Notes under the pieces: generated by a model
What the model was told of the DNA's origin: nothing
Seen by the model: the letters and a program-made list of their open reading frames with translations, nothing else
The model's database searches: none
Source: Betaproteobacteria bacterium HGW-Betaproteobacteria-9
GTDB lineage: Bacteria; Pseudomonadota; Gammaproteobacteria; Burkholderiales; Burkholderiaceae_C
Direction: 5' to 3'
Length of the DNA stretch: 64,000 bases
Assembly: GCA_002842215.1 (NCBI GenBank)
Contig: PHCC01000001.1
Coordinates: 140,238 to 204,237 of the forward strand
Shown: piece by piece, positions 47,260 to 57,598 of the stretch
Numbering within the stretch: the stretch's first letter is position 1
Layout: the number at the start of each line of letters is the position of its first letter
Made by a program: the position numbers and the translations under genes

Positions 47260-48093
47260 TCAGGCGCCGCCGTCGAGCAGCAAGGCCAGCAGTTCGCGCT
47301 GCCCGGCCACGCCGAGCTTGCGGTAGAGGCGCTTCTGGTAGGTCTGTGCACTGGCCAGCGTCAGGCCCAGGCGTTCGGCCAGTGCCTCGGTGCCCAGACC
47401 TTCGATGAGCGCGCGCAGCACGTCGTGGTCGCGCTGGGTCAGTGCCGGAAAGCGCCGTGCCAGCCGAGCCAACACCAGGTCGGGCAGCTCCTGGCTCAGA
47501 GCCTGGCCGGTGTGGTGCAGGCGCACGGCGTGCACGATCAACGGTGCAAAGGCCTCCACCACAGCAATGGCCGCATCGTCGAACGGCCCGTGCTCGGTGC
47601 CGCGGTACAGGTTCACCGAGAGCCATCGCCGGCCCTCGTAGAGCGCCATCACGGCCAGCCGCTCGGCCACCTGCGGCAGCTCGTAGCAGATGCGCCGGTA
47701 CTCGGGGTGGGTGATGTCTTCACCGCGCTGGCGGTGCAGCACGATGCGCGGCTCGGCCATGCCGGCCTTCTGCGCCGCGGGGAACTCCTCGCGCATCACC
47801 GCCACGCTGCCGTCAAGGCGGTAGAAGCGCGAGACGTAGGCTTCGGAAATATCGGGCAGCGCCTGCGTGCGCGAGCGGTCGCCCATGGCCACGGTGCGGG
47901 GCCGGCGCTGGCCTTCGAAGGCAAAGATGGTGCACTGCGCCAGCGGCAGCTGCGCGCCCACCAGACGCAACAGGTCCTCGGCCACGGCGTGCCGGTCCGC
48001 CAGGCCCAGGCGCGTCAGCAGCGCCACCACCTGCGACAGGGGCACGGCGATGGATGAGGCAGGACGGGTGCCCAGCACCCAGTGATCGGACAT
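47260..48093 (-). CDS. LuxR family transcriptional regulator
   Basis: The 277-residue protein has a C-terminal LuxR helix-turn-helix (LTQRDHDVLRALIEGLGTEA, LAERLGLTLASAQTYQKRLYRKLGV). The N-terminal 200 residues are a sensory domain without a receiver signature, of the type seen next to FAD hydroxylases in Comamonadaceae. It lies 96 bases upstream of the monooxygenase gene on the same strand and probably regulates it. Start at 48093 (SDHWVLGTRPAS) was chosen because the longer in-frame option adds a Cys/Arg-rich segment unlike the domain. Confidence 0.87.
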   Translation of the reverse strand: MSDHWVLGTRPASSIAVPLSQVVALLTRLGLADRHAVAEDLLRLVGAQLPLAQCTIFAFEGQRRPRTVAMGDRSRTQALPDISEAYVSRFYRLDGSVAVMREEFPAAQKAGMAEPRIVLHRQRGEDITHPEYRRICYELPQVAERLAVMALYEGRRWLSVNLYRGTEHGPFDDAAIAVVEAFAPLIVHAVRLHHTGQALSQELPDLVLARLARRFPALTQRDHDVLRALIEGLGTEALAERLGLTLASAQTYQKRLYRKLGVAGQRELLALLLDGGA

Positions 48094-48144
48094 GGTGGCG
48101 CACTGTAGCGCAGGGCCCGTCCGTCGCATCGGGAGGGGTGCACC

Positions 48145-48226
48145 GTTACAAGAAAAAATGAAAAACAGGCAACGGCATGTACCGTTCTTCCCGTTACCAC
48201 TCTTACGGGACAAACGGGAATGTAAG
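48145..48226. promoter_or_regulatory. Repeat-rich divergent region between LuxR and bactofilin 4 genes
   Basis: This stretch holds GTTACA (48145), AACGG-CATGTA-CCGTT inverted repeat (48171-48186), GTTACC (48193) and CTTAC...GTAAG (48201-48226) with ACGGGA repeated inside. The CCGTT element appears three times. It separates two oppositely transcribed genes and probably contains operator sites; no clear -10/-35 pair was identified. Confidence 0.4.
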
Positions 48227-48271
48227 CCGCGTCACCTTTAGCATGAGCGCTTCACTTTTGAAGGAGCTGAC

Positions 48272-48853
48272 ATGGCATTGCACTTTGGCAAACGCGAGAC
48301 CGAACAACCCAAGACCCTGAACTCCGGCATGGCCACGCAGCGCTACGGCGTTGGCAGCAACAGCTCATCTCCCGTGACGCCGCAAGCGACCACCGCGTCC
48401 GAACCCACCCCCACTCCATCAACCCCTCCGGCGCGCAGCAGCGTTGCAATTCCCGAAGGCGGCAGCAAGCTGACCGTGGGACCGAACATCAAGCTCAAGG
48501 GCGTCGAGATCACCGACTGCGACACGCTGGTGGTTGAAGGTCTGGTGGAGGCCACCATGGATTCGCGCGTGATCCAGATCGCCGAACAAGGTGCCTTCAA
48601 AGGCTCGGCCGAAATCGATATCGCTGAAATCCACGGCGTGTTCGACGGCAATCTCACCGTGCGCCAGAAGCTCGTGATCTACGCCACCGGCCGAGTCACT
48701 GGCAAGATCCGCTACGGCAAGGTGGTCATCGAAGAAGGCGGTCAGCTCTCCGGCGACATCGAGTGCTCGGTGAACGCCTCTGCCAGCACCAGCACCAGCA
48801 ACAGCAGCAAGTCCAGCTCCACCAGCATGTCCGCCATGGCCCTCGCGGCCTGA
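48272..48853 (+). CDS. Bactofilin family protein 4
   Basis: The 193-residue protein has a disordered Ser/Thr/Pro-rich N-terminal part (about 1-65). The bactofilin beta-helix domain follows at about 70-165: LTVGPNIKLKGVEITDCDTL, VEGLVEATMDSRVIQIAEQG, FKGSAEIDIAEIHGVFDGNL, ATGRVTGKIRYGKVVIEEGG. The tail of about 25 residues is low-complexity Ser/Thr. AAGGAG lies well placed before the ATG. It is about 31 kb from the three-bactofilin operon but 80 bases upstream of a GspA-like gene on the same strand, which suggests a partnership with the GspAB module. Confidence 0.9.
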   Translation: MALHFGKRETEQPKTLNSGMATQRYGVGSNSSSPVTPQATTASEPTPTPSTPPARSSVAIPEGGSKLTVGPNIKLKGVEITDCDTLVVEGLVEATMDSRVIQIAEQGAFKGSAEIDIAEIHGVFDGNLTVRQKLVIYATGRVTGKIRYGKVVIEEGGQLSGDIECSVNASASTSTSNSSKSSSTSMSAMALAA

Positions 48854-48933
48854 TCGAACGCATCTGACACGCGCCCGGCCAACGCATGCCGGGCGCGGTT
48901 GTCCCCGCTTCTGGCGCCCGCTATGCTGCGGGC

Positions 48934-50598
48934 ATGTACGCCGACTTCTTTGGCCTGAAGCAAAGCCCCTTCTCCATCGCGCCCGACCCGCGTTACCTCT
49001 TCATGAGCGAACGCCACCGGGAGGCGCTCGCCCATCTGCTGTACGGCGTGCAGGGTGGCGGTGGTTTTGTGCTGCTCACTGGCGAGATCGGTACCGGCAA
49101 GACCACCATCTGCCGCTGTTTTCTGGAGCAGACACCCGAAAACTGCCGGGTCGCTTACATCTTCAACCCCAAACTCACGGTCGTCGAGCTGCTGCGCACG
49201 GTCTGTGACGAGTTCGGGGTGGTGGTGAACCACCAGGGTTCGGGTGAGGCCACCGCCAAAGACCACATCGACCCGCTCAACACTTTTCTGCTGGCCTCCC
49301 ACGCCGCAGGACAGCACACCGTGCTCATCATCGATGAAGCACAGAACCTGTCGGCCGACGTGCTGGAACAGCTGCGCCTGCTCACCAACCTCGAGACCAA
49401 CACCCGCAAGCTGCTGCAGATCATCCTGATCGGCCAGCCCGAACTGCGCCACCTGCTGGCCCAGCCCGAACTGGAGCAGCTTGCACAACGCGTGATCGCG
49501 CGCTTTCACCTCGACGCACTCGACGAGGCCGAGACCCGGCAATACATCCAGCACCGCATGGATGTGGCCGGATTGCACGGGCCCCTGCCCTTCACGCGCG
49601 ACGCCTTGCGCCGGATTCACTCGCTCACGGCCGGTGTGCCCCGGCGCATCAACCTGCTGTGCGACCGCGCCCTGCTCGGCGCTTATGCCAGCGGCCAGCA
49701 CCGCGTGGAACGCGCCGTCGTGGACAAGGCCGCCACCGAAGTGTTTGACACGCTCAGGGCGTCGGCGCCCACCCGAACACGCCGCCCGCTCGCCAGCCTC
49801 GCGTTGCTGGCCGCGGGCGCGGTGGGTGGCGCGTTGCTGCTGTTCGCAGCCATGCAGGTCGACAAGCACCCGGCCAACCTCGCCACCGAGTCAGGTGCAT
49901 CGTCCTCGGCGCCTGGGCCACTGCAGCCAGCCATGACCGCTGCTGCGCCTGCCGACGGACCCACCGCGCCAGCCACTTTGCGCGATGTCGAACCACCGCC
50001 GCTCGTAGAAGTGCCCGGATTCAGCGACCTCCTGCGTTCCGAAACCCTGGCCTGGCATGCGCTCGGGCGGGCATGGAACCAGCCCATCGAGCAAGGCGAG
50101 CCCTGCGCCACCGCCCTGAAGAACGGGTTGCAGTGTTACCGTACTGGCCGCATGACCTTGCATGGCCTGCGACAGCTGGGCCGCCCGGGCATCCTGACCC
50201 TGCGCCTGCCCGGTCAACCGCCGGCCTGGGCCCTGCTGGTCGCCATGGGAGCGGACAGCGCGGTGCTGCAGGCCGGAGAACGCCGCTGGCAACTCCCGCT
50301 GACCGGGCTCGCCGACATCTGGCGCGGCGACTATGCCACCCTGTGGCGACTGCCGCCTGGGCAATCAAGCCGGCTGGTCGACGGTCGTCAAGGGCTGGCG
50401 GGCGAGTGGCTCAACGCCCAGCTCGGCACTTTGCAGCGTGACGGCAAACTGGCGCCGGGTGCGGCCAGCCTGGACGCGCGGGTGCAGGCGTTCCAGCGCG
50501 CCCACGGCATCGATGCGGACGGCCTGGCAGGCCCTGTCACGTACATGCAGGTCAACCGCGCCCGCGGTGTGGACGAACCCCACCTGCAGTCCCTCTGA
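48934..50598 (+). CDS. GspA/ExeA-like AAA ATPase with peptidoglycan-binding domain
   Basis: The 554-residue protein has an N-terminal AAA domain (FFGLKQSPFSIAPDPRYLFM, Walker A LLTGEIGTGKTT, Walker B VLIIDEAQNL, then GVPRRINLLCDRAL), one transmembrane helix at about residue 300 (ASLALLAAGAVGGALLLFAA), a periplasmic C39-like/linker region, and a C-terminal peptidoglycan-binding fold (LDARVQAFQRAHGIDADGLA). ExeA/GspA helps thread a secretin through the cell wall in type II secretion. No secretin gene is present here. The ATG at 48934 matches the family start YADFFGLK. gspB follows 25 bases later. Confidence 0.9.
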   Translation: MYADFFGLKQSPFSIAPDPRYLFMSERHREALAHLLYGVQGGGGFVLLTGEIGTGKTTICRCFLEQTPENCRVAYIFNPKLTVVELLRTVCDEFGVVVNHQGSGEATAKDHIDPLNTFLLASHAAGQHTVLIIDEAQNLSADVLEQLRLLTNLETNTRKLLQIILIGQPELRHLLAQPELEQLAQRVIARFHLDALDEAETRQYIQHRMDVAGLHGPLPFTRDALRRIHSLTAGVPRRINLLCDRALLGAYASGQHRVERAVVDKAATEVFDTLRASAPTRTRRPLASLALLAAGAVGGALLLFAAMQVDKHPANLATESGASSSAPGPLQPAMTAAAPADGPTAPATLRDVEPPPLVEVPGFSDLLRSETLAWHALGRAWNQPIEQGEPCATALKNGLQCYRTGRMTLHGLRQLGRPGILTLRLPGQPPAWALLVAMGADSAVLQAGERRWQLPLTGLADIWRGDYATLWRLPPGQSSRLVDGRQGLAGEWLNAQLGTLQRDGKLAPGAASLDARVQAFQRAHGIDADGLAGPVTYMQVNRARGVDEPHLQSL

Positions 50599-50623
50599 AA
50601 GACGGCCAGGAGACCGCCCAACC

Positions 50624-51367
50624 ATGTCCTACATCCTCGACGCACTCAAACGGGCCGATGCCGATCGCGAGCGCGGCCATGTGCCCGGTCTTCACAGCCA
50701 AGGAGAGCTCCACCCGGCAACCGGACCAGGCGCATCGTGGCGCCGGCCCACTGTGGGGGTCGTTGCCTTTCTGGTCTTGCTCACGGCGGCGGCACTGACG
50801 TGGTGGTCGCTGCGCACGCCAGAAGCGTCCGAGCCCACCGAGGAGCGCACCGCAGCGGCATCCGCTGAACCGGCTTCGACCGACACAGCAGCATCCACCA
50901 CGCCCGGCTTGCCCATTCTGGCGCCCGAACCGGCGGTTGAAGCCCCGACTCCGGCAACCGCCCCACCACCTTCAGCGCCTCCACGCCCGCAGCCAGGCCA
51001 GGCGACATCCGGGGTGGCAGAAGAGAATGTGGAAGCCGACGCAGAAGACCTGGTCGACACCGCTACGGAAGCGGAAGACACCGTCAACGCCGTGGCCACA
51101 CAACCACCGTCACCATCACCGCAATCAACCCTCCCCCCGCGACCAGCGGCACCTCGCCCAATGGCCACGGCCGATGCCAGCGGAAGGCCACCGGTCAAAG
51201 TCAGCGGCTCGTCCTACTCACAGAACCCCGCGCATCGCATGCTGATTGCCAACGGCAAGGTGGTGCACGAGGGACAAGAGATCGAGCCAGGCCTCAAACT
51301 CGAAACCGTCGGACCCCGCAGCGCCGTGCTGAACCACCGTGGCACGCTCTACAACATCACGTACTGA
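50624..51367 (+). CDS. GspB-like general secretion protein
   Basis: The 247-residue protein begins SYILDALKRADADRERG, the hallmark of GspB/ExeB. One membrane helix follows at about 46-65 (VGVVAFLVLLTAAALTWWSL), then a Pro/Ala/Thr-rich periplasmic stretch of about 110 residues, and the C-terminal GspB domain (SGSSYSQNPAHRMLIANGKV, then PGLKLETVGPRSAVLNHRGT). It pairs with GspA to place secretins through peptidoglycan. The same strand carries bactofilin 4 and GspA upstream. Confidence 0.88.
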   Translation: MSYILDALKRADADRERGHVPGLHSQGELHPATGPGASWRRPTVGVVAFLVLLTAAALTWWSLRTPEASEPTEERTAAASAEPASTDTAASTTPGLPILAPEPAVEAPTPATAPPPSAPPRPQPGQATSGVAEENVEADAEDLVDTATEAEDTVNAVATQPPSPSPQSTLPPRPAAPRPMATADASGRPPVKVSGSSYSQNPAHRMLIANGKVVHEGQEIEPGLKLETVGPRSAVLNHRGTLYNITY

Positions 51368-51458
51368 AAACCTGCCTTCGCCGAGCACGGTAAAACGAAC
51401 CCCTGGCCGGATCGCTTTGAGAATCTGCCCGCCCGACGAAGCCAGGTCACGCCGCCCC

Positions 51459-52088
51459 ATGCCCATGAACAAGGTCCCGTCCGTCCTGCAAATCCAAAAT
51501 CTGTGCTTCCACTGGCCGGAGCGAACACTCTTCTCAGACTTGAGCGCCAGCGTTCCTCCGGGCGTGAGCCTGATCTGTGGTGAAGAGCACACCGGCAAGA
51601 CCACCCTGCTTCGCCTGCTCGCCGGGGATGTCCCTCCCCGGAGCGGCAGCTTGGCCATCCAGGGCAACCGCCTGCATGAAGATCCCGAGCGTTACCGCCA
51701 GCAGGTCTTTCGAACCGATCCGCGCAGCGAATCCCTCGATCAGGTCAGCGCCGCATCCTGGTTCCAGAGCCTGCCAGGCAGATACCCGAACTTCAACCCG
51801 GAAGCCTTGCCCGATCTGATCCAGGGTTTTGCCCTGACACCCCACATCGAAAAACCGTTGTACATGCTTTCAGCGGGCAGCAAACGCAAAGTCTGGCTCA
51901 CCGCGGCATGGGCAGCCGGCACGCCGCTCACGCTGATCGACCAGCCCTTTGCCGCACTGGACACCCCGTCCATGCGCTTCCTGACCGAACTGCTGCAGGA
52001 AGCGTCCGAGCACCCGAGCCGGGCCTGGGTGCTGGCCGATTACGAGGCACCGGTTGCTCTGGATCTGGCCAGTGTCATCACGCTCTGA
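51459..52088 (+). CDS. ABC-type ATP-binding protein with altered catalytic residues
   Basis: The 209-residue single-domain ATPase has a Walker A (CGEEHTGKTTLLRLLAG) and a signature (LSAGSKRKVWL), but Walker B is LTLIDQPFAALD: the catalytic Glu is Gln. The H-loop His is also missing (WVLADYEAP). In size and form it resembles CcmA-type or small ABC subunits, yet no permease is nearby. The changes predict poor hydrolysis, so it may act as a nucleotide-responsive switch or be degenerating. The ATG at 51459 or 51465 is the start. It follows gspB by 91 bases. Confidence 0.78.
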   Translation: MPMNKVPSVLQIQNLCFHWPERTLFSDLSASVPPGVSLICGEEHTGKTTLLRLLAGDVPPRSGSLAIQGNRLHEDPERYRQQVFRTDPRSESLDQVSAASWFQSLPGRYPNFNPEALPDLIQGFALTPHIEKPLYMLSAGSKRKVWLTAAWAAGTPLTLIDQPFAALDTPSMRFLTELLQEASEHPSRAWVLADYEAPVALDLASVITL

Positions 52089-52132
52089 GTGAAGATCCGT
52101 GCTGGCCTCGCGCCCGGCCACCCTGGATAGGG

Positions 52133-52340
52133 TCATGTCGTTCGCGTGGGCTCTGCCTTCGTTGCCTCGGACAGCGGAAGCCGCAGCACCCACGGCACCC
52201 CTTTTGCGCGTCGGACTCGATCTCCAACAGGGCGCCCAGGGTCTCGGCGCGCTGCCGCATGCCAGGAAGGCCTCTCCCGAACTCGGCGCTGCCCGGGTCG
52301 AATCCTCGACCGTTGTCGGTGACGGCGATCACGGTGCCCG
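52133..52340 (-). pseudogene. Remnant of a NarX-type sensor histidine kinase (ATPase end)
   Basis: The minus strand encodes VTDNGRGFDP...GRGLPGMRQRAETLGALLEIES, the G1/G2 boxes of a HisKA_3 kinase. The reading then needs one frameshift near 52205 (AAAAGGGG) to continue GVPWVLRLPLSEATKAEP and reach a stop at 52133. Everything upstream, including the dimerisation histidine and sensor, is absent; a stop codon lies just before the conserved start. It is the last ~65 codons of a decayed kinase. Confidence 0.8.
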
Positions 52341-52699
52341 ATCACACCGTCATCCTGCTCGGCGAGCGTTTCACCAAAACCTGGGCGTTGCAGAACGCGG
52401 GCAGCGTGGCATGGACTGGCCGGCGCCTGGTGCGGGCCGACGATGAACTCGTGATTTCACTGCGCAATGCCCATGGGCAACTGCAGCCGTTACTGGACTC
52501 ACATCTGGACAGCCTGGGGCGGAGTGTGGCGGTGCCCACCACGCTGCCCGGGCAATTGGTGGAGTTGAGCGTGGAGTTTGCTGCTCTACTGGAGAACTGC
52601 TCGGTCGCGAGCATCTGGCGCCTGGAGGACGCGCAGGGTCGTCCGTGCTTTGGACCGCGCTGCTTTCTGCAGGCGGTGGTGATCGTGATAGGCGGCTGA
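52319..52699 (+). pseudogene. Fragment with a bacterial NBR1-Ig-like domain
   Basis: The plus strand encodes an open frame of 126 codons with ITVPDHTVILLGERFTKTWA, LQNAGSVAWTGRRLV, then VAVPTTLPGQLVELSVEFAA and WRLEDAQGRPCFGPRCFLQA. This is one complete NBR1-like Ig domain, normally at the C-terminus of larger bacterial proteins, often after a helix-turn-helix. The N-terminal part is missing: the frame runs straight into the antisense of the histidine-kinase remnant. A GTG at 52319 could start it, but no ribosome site is visible. Confidence 0.65.
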
Positions 52700-52716
52700 A
52701 ACGCGGAGGCTGGAGG

Positions 52717-52905
52717 TCAGCCCTGGCCTTCACCGCCAGGGGCTGCGTCCTGACCGGATTCAGGGGTCTGCTCGCTCGGCGCTTCGGATCCATCGCTGTC
52801 GTCGTGGGGTTTGCCCGCGGCCTTGGCCCGCAACTTCTCTTCCTTCTTTTTCTTTTTGGCGAGCTCGCGCTGGCGCTTTTCGTATCCGTAATTGGGAGTG
52901 GCCAA
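52717..52905 (-). CDS. Small lysine-rich conserved protein
   Basis: The 62-residue protein starts ATPNYGYEKRQRELAKKKKK after a TTG start codon at 52905, with a GAAAG element upstream. The first half is a basic helix likely to form a coiled coil or bind nucleic acid; the second half is acidic and disordered (DDSDGSEAPSEQTPESG). Similar small proteins occur next to metC in Comamonadaceae, to my recollection; the function is unknown. It lies 34 bases downstream of metC, so it is probably co-transcribed. Confidence 0.7.
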   Translation of the reverse strand: MATPNYGYEKRQRELAKKKKKEEKLRAKAAGKPHDDSDGSEAPSEQTPESGQDAAPGGEGQG

Positions 52906-52939
52906 AACAGTCTTTCTTTGGAGGGGTTGGAAGGATCGG

Positions 52940-54130
52940 TCAGGCGTTGAGTGTAGCCAGCGCCTGCGCCAGATCGGCGCGCAGGTCGTCCACGGCTTCG
53001 AGACCGACGGCAAAGCGCACCAGGCCACCCTGGTGAGGCCAGGCGTGGGTGCGGATCGAGGACACGTTGTACGGCGCACACAGGCTGATGGGACCGGCCC
53101 AGCTCCAGCCCAGCTTGAACAGCTCCAGTCGATCGCAGAAAGCGTCGATCTGCGTCTGGTTGAAACGGGCATCAAACACCACGCTGAACAGGCAGGCCGC
53201 GGCGCGGGCATCGCGCTGCCAGGTGGCGTGGCCAGGCGACCCGGGCAAGGCCGGGTGCAACACCTGCACCACGCCGCTCTGCGCCTGCATCCAGCTGGCG
53301 AGCGCGCGCGTGGCGGTGTCCTGCGCCTGGTAGCGCAGGGCCATGGTGTTGAGGCCCCGCAGCACGAGTTCGGTGTCGTTGCCGCTGACGCCCAACCCCA
53401 GACGCATGTGCGTCATGAGCAGTTGCTGGTGCAGCGCTTCATCGCGGGTGACCACCGAACCCATGAGCACGTCGGACCCGCCACTCGGGTACTTGGTGAG
53501 CGCCTGCATGGACATGTCCGCCCCCAGCTCGAAGGCGTTGAAGGCAATGCCCGCGCCCCAGGTGTTGTCGAGCGCGGTCAGGATGGGACGCTCGCCTTCG
53601 CGGGCGGCATTGGCCTGTTGCACCGTGGCCACCAGCGCCGGCAGATCGGGGAACTCCAGCGTGATGGACCCCGGCGCTTCGAGCCACACCAGGCGCGTGG
53701 CGGGGCTGATCTTGGCGGCCAGATCGGCCGGGTTCTGCGCATCGTAGTAGCGGTGCGTGATGCCCCAAGCCGCCAGCTCGACGCTGGCAAAAGCCTTGTT
53801 GGGCCCGTAGGCGTTGTCGGGGATCAGCAGTTCGTCACCCTGCCGCAAAAAGGCCATGTCCACCAGCGACACGGCCGACAGGCCACTGGGCGCCAGCACA
53901 CAGAAGCGCCCGCCTTCGATGGTGGCGATGCGTTCTTCGAGAATGAAGGTGGTGGGTGTGCCGTGCAGGCCGTAGGTGTAGCCGCTCTTGTCTTTCCACT
54001 CCTGCGTGCGCAGGGCCTGCACATGGGGGAAGATGACGGTGGACGCTTTGTGAACGCCGGGCGCAACGGCGTCAAACCCCTCGGGCGGGCGGTACGGATG
54101 GTGAATCAGTTGGGTGGAGAGATCGCTCAT
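52940..54130 (-). CDS. metC: Cystathionine beta-lyase
   Basis: MetC splits cystathionine to homocysteine, pyruvate and ammonia in methionine synthesis. The 396-residue PLP enzyme of the Cys/Met metabolism family has STVIFPHVQALRTQEWKDKS, SGLSAVSLVDMAFLRQGDEL, the PLP lysine in MQALTKYPSGGSDVLMG, and the C-terminal GPISLCAPYNVSSIRTHAW and RFAVGLEAVDDL. The alternative, a gamma-synthase or gamma-lyase, is less likely because the sequence follows the MetC branch. It lies 5 bases after the phosphoribosyltransferase gene. Confidence 0.92.
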   Translation of the reverse strand: MSDLSTQLIHHPYRPPEGFDAVAPGVHKASTVIFPHVQALRTQEWKDKSGYTYGLHGTPTTFILEERIATIEGGRFCVLAPSGLSAVSLVDMAFLRQGDELLIPDNAYGPNKAFASVELAAWGITHRYYDAQNPADLAAKISPATRLVWLEAPGSITLEFPDLPALVATVQQANAAREGERPILTALDNTWGAGIAFNAFELGADMSMQALTKYPSGGSDVLMGSVVTRDEALHQQLLMTHMRLGLGVSGNDTELVLRGLNTMALRYQAQDTATRALASWMQAQSGVVQVLHPALPGSPGHATWQRDARAAACLFSVVFDARFNQTQIDAFCDRLELFKLGWSWAGPISLCAPYNVSSIRTHAWPHQGGLVRFAVGLEAVDDLRADLAQALATLNA

Positions 54131-54135
54131 TCAGC

Positions 54136-54660
54136 TCACAGCTTCCATTTTTCCAGCAGCTGTTCGGGTCGCATGCTGTCGTACCCCTCGAACGGCTGAT
54201 GGATCCAGGGGTTGGTGGGCAGGAATTCCACCGAGTAGTCGGGTGTGAAGGTCGAGAGCTGCTTGGTCCAGATCACCGCGCTGCGCAGCTCGGTGATGGG
54301 CGCATAGTTGTTCTTCAGCATCTCGATCACCGCCTTGAGCGTGTGGCCGGAGTCGGCCAGATCATCGACCAGCAGGACCTTGCCAGCGATCTCGCCCTTG
54401 GGGGTCGTGATGTAGCGCGCGATGTCCAGATTGCCCTGCTGCGTTCCCGCGGCGGCGCGGTACGAACTGGTGGACATGATGGCCAGCGGCACATCAAAGA
54501 TGCGCGACAGCACATCGCCCGGACGCATGCCCCCGCGCGCCAGGCACAGGATGGTGTCGAACGGCCAGCCCGACTGGTGCACCTTGAGCGCCAGCTTTTC
54601 GATGAGGTTGTGGTACTCGTCGTAGGAAACGTAGAGGTGTTTGCCGTCTTCGGTCAGCAT
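54136..54660 (-). CDS. Purine phosphoribosyltransferase (hypoxanthine/xanthine type)
   Basis: The 174-residue protein has the PRPP-binding loop VLLVDDLADSGHTLK at about residues 95-110. It also has the N-terminal VSYDEYHNLIEKLALKVHQS, LCLARGGMRPGDVLSR, and the C-terminal PWIHQPFEGYD. It converts a free purine base and PRPP to a nucleotide, probably salvaging hypoxanthine, guanine or xanthine; the exact base is not clear from motifs. GGAGCTTCC precedes the ATG. Its place after purA supports a purine role. Confidence 0.9.
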   Translation of the reverse strand: MLTEDGKHLYVSYDEYHNLIEKLALKVHQSGWPFDTILCLARGGMRPGDVLSRIFDVPLAIMSTSSYRAAAGTQQGNLDIARYITTPKGEIAGKVLLVDDLADSGHTLKAVIEMLKNNYAPITELRSAVIWTKQLSTFTPDYSVEFLPTNPWIHQPFEGYDSMRPEQLLEKWKL

Positions 54661-54718
54661 GGAAGCTCCGGGTTGGATGGACTGTGTTTCATTCTGCACG
54701 ATTCCGCGCAGGGCCCCA

Positions 54719-57293
<2,575 letters not shown>

Positions 57294-57397
57294 AGGGGAA
57301 CGCTGTTAAAAACGAGATTTTACCGGCCCGGCAGACCGCTCGGCTGCACCCTGGCCAGTCAATTGACATCTGCCAGGGTGGCAGACGGTTCAGACAC

Positions 57398-57583
57398 TCA
57401 GCCGACCCACCACCAGAGCAGCACGCCCACGCACAGACTGCACAGCCCGAAAAACCGGATCTGGCCGTCGTTCATCTTGAGCATTTCAGAAAAAACCCGG
57501 CGCCAGGCGCCGGGTGCGATGAAGGGCAACAAGCCCTCGAAGACCAGGACGAGCGCCAGCGCAGGCCAAAACAGATCAGCCAT
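57398..57583 (-). CDS. DUF2065 small membrane protein (YjeT-like)
   Basis: The 61-residue protein has two transmembrane helices (LFWPALALVLVFEGLLPFIA and FFGLCSLCVGVLLWWWVG) with a short loop (RRVFSEMLKMNDGQ), the DUF2065 layout. It lies 15 bases after hflC and before hisZ, as in many beta- and gammaproteobacteria (yjeT). Function is unknown; it may be a small partner of the HflKC membrane complex (inference from position). Confidence 0.92.
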   Translation of the reverse strand: MADLFWPALALVLVFEGLLPFIAPGAWRRVFSEMLKMNDGQIRFFGLCSLCVGVLLWWWVG

Positions 57584-57598
57584 GCGCAGCCCCGCAGA

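Noticed and set aside
51459..52088. Calling the ABC ATPase CcmA (heme export)
   Set aside because: Similar size, but no ccm genes nearby and key catalytic residues are changed.
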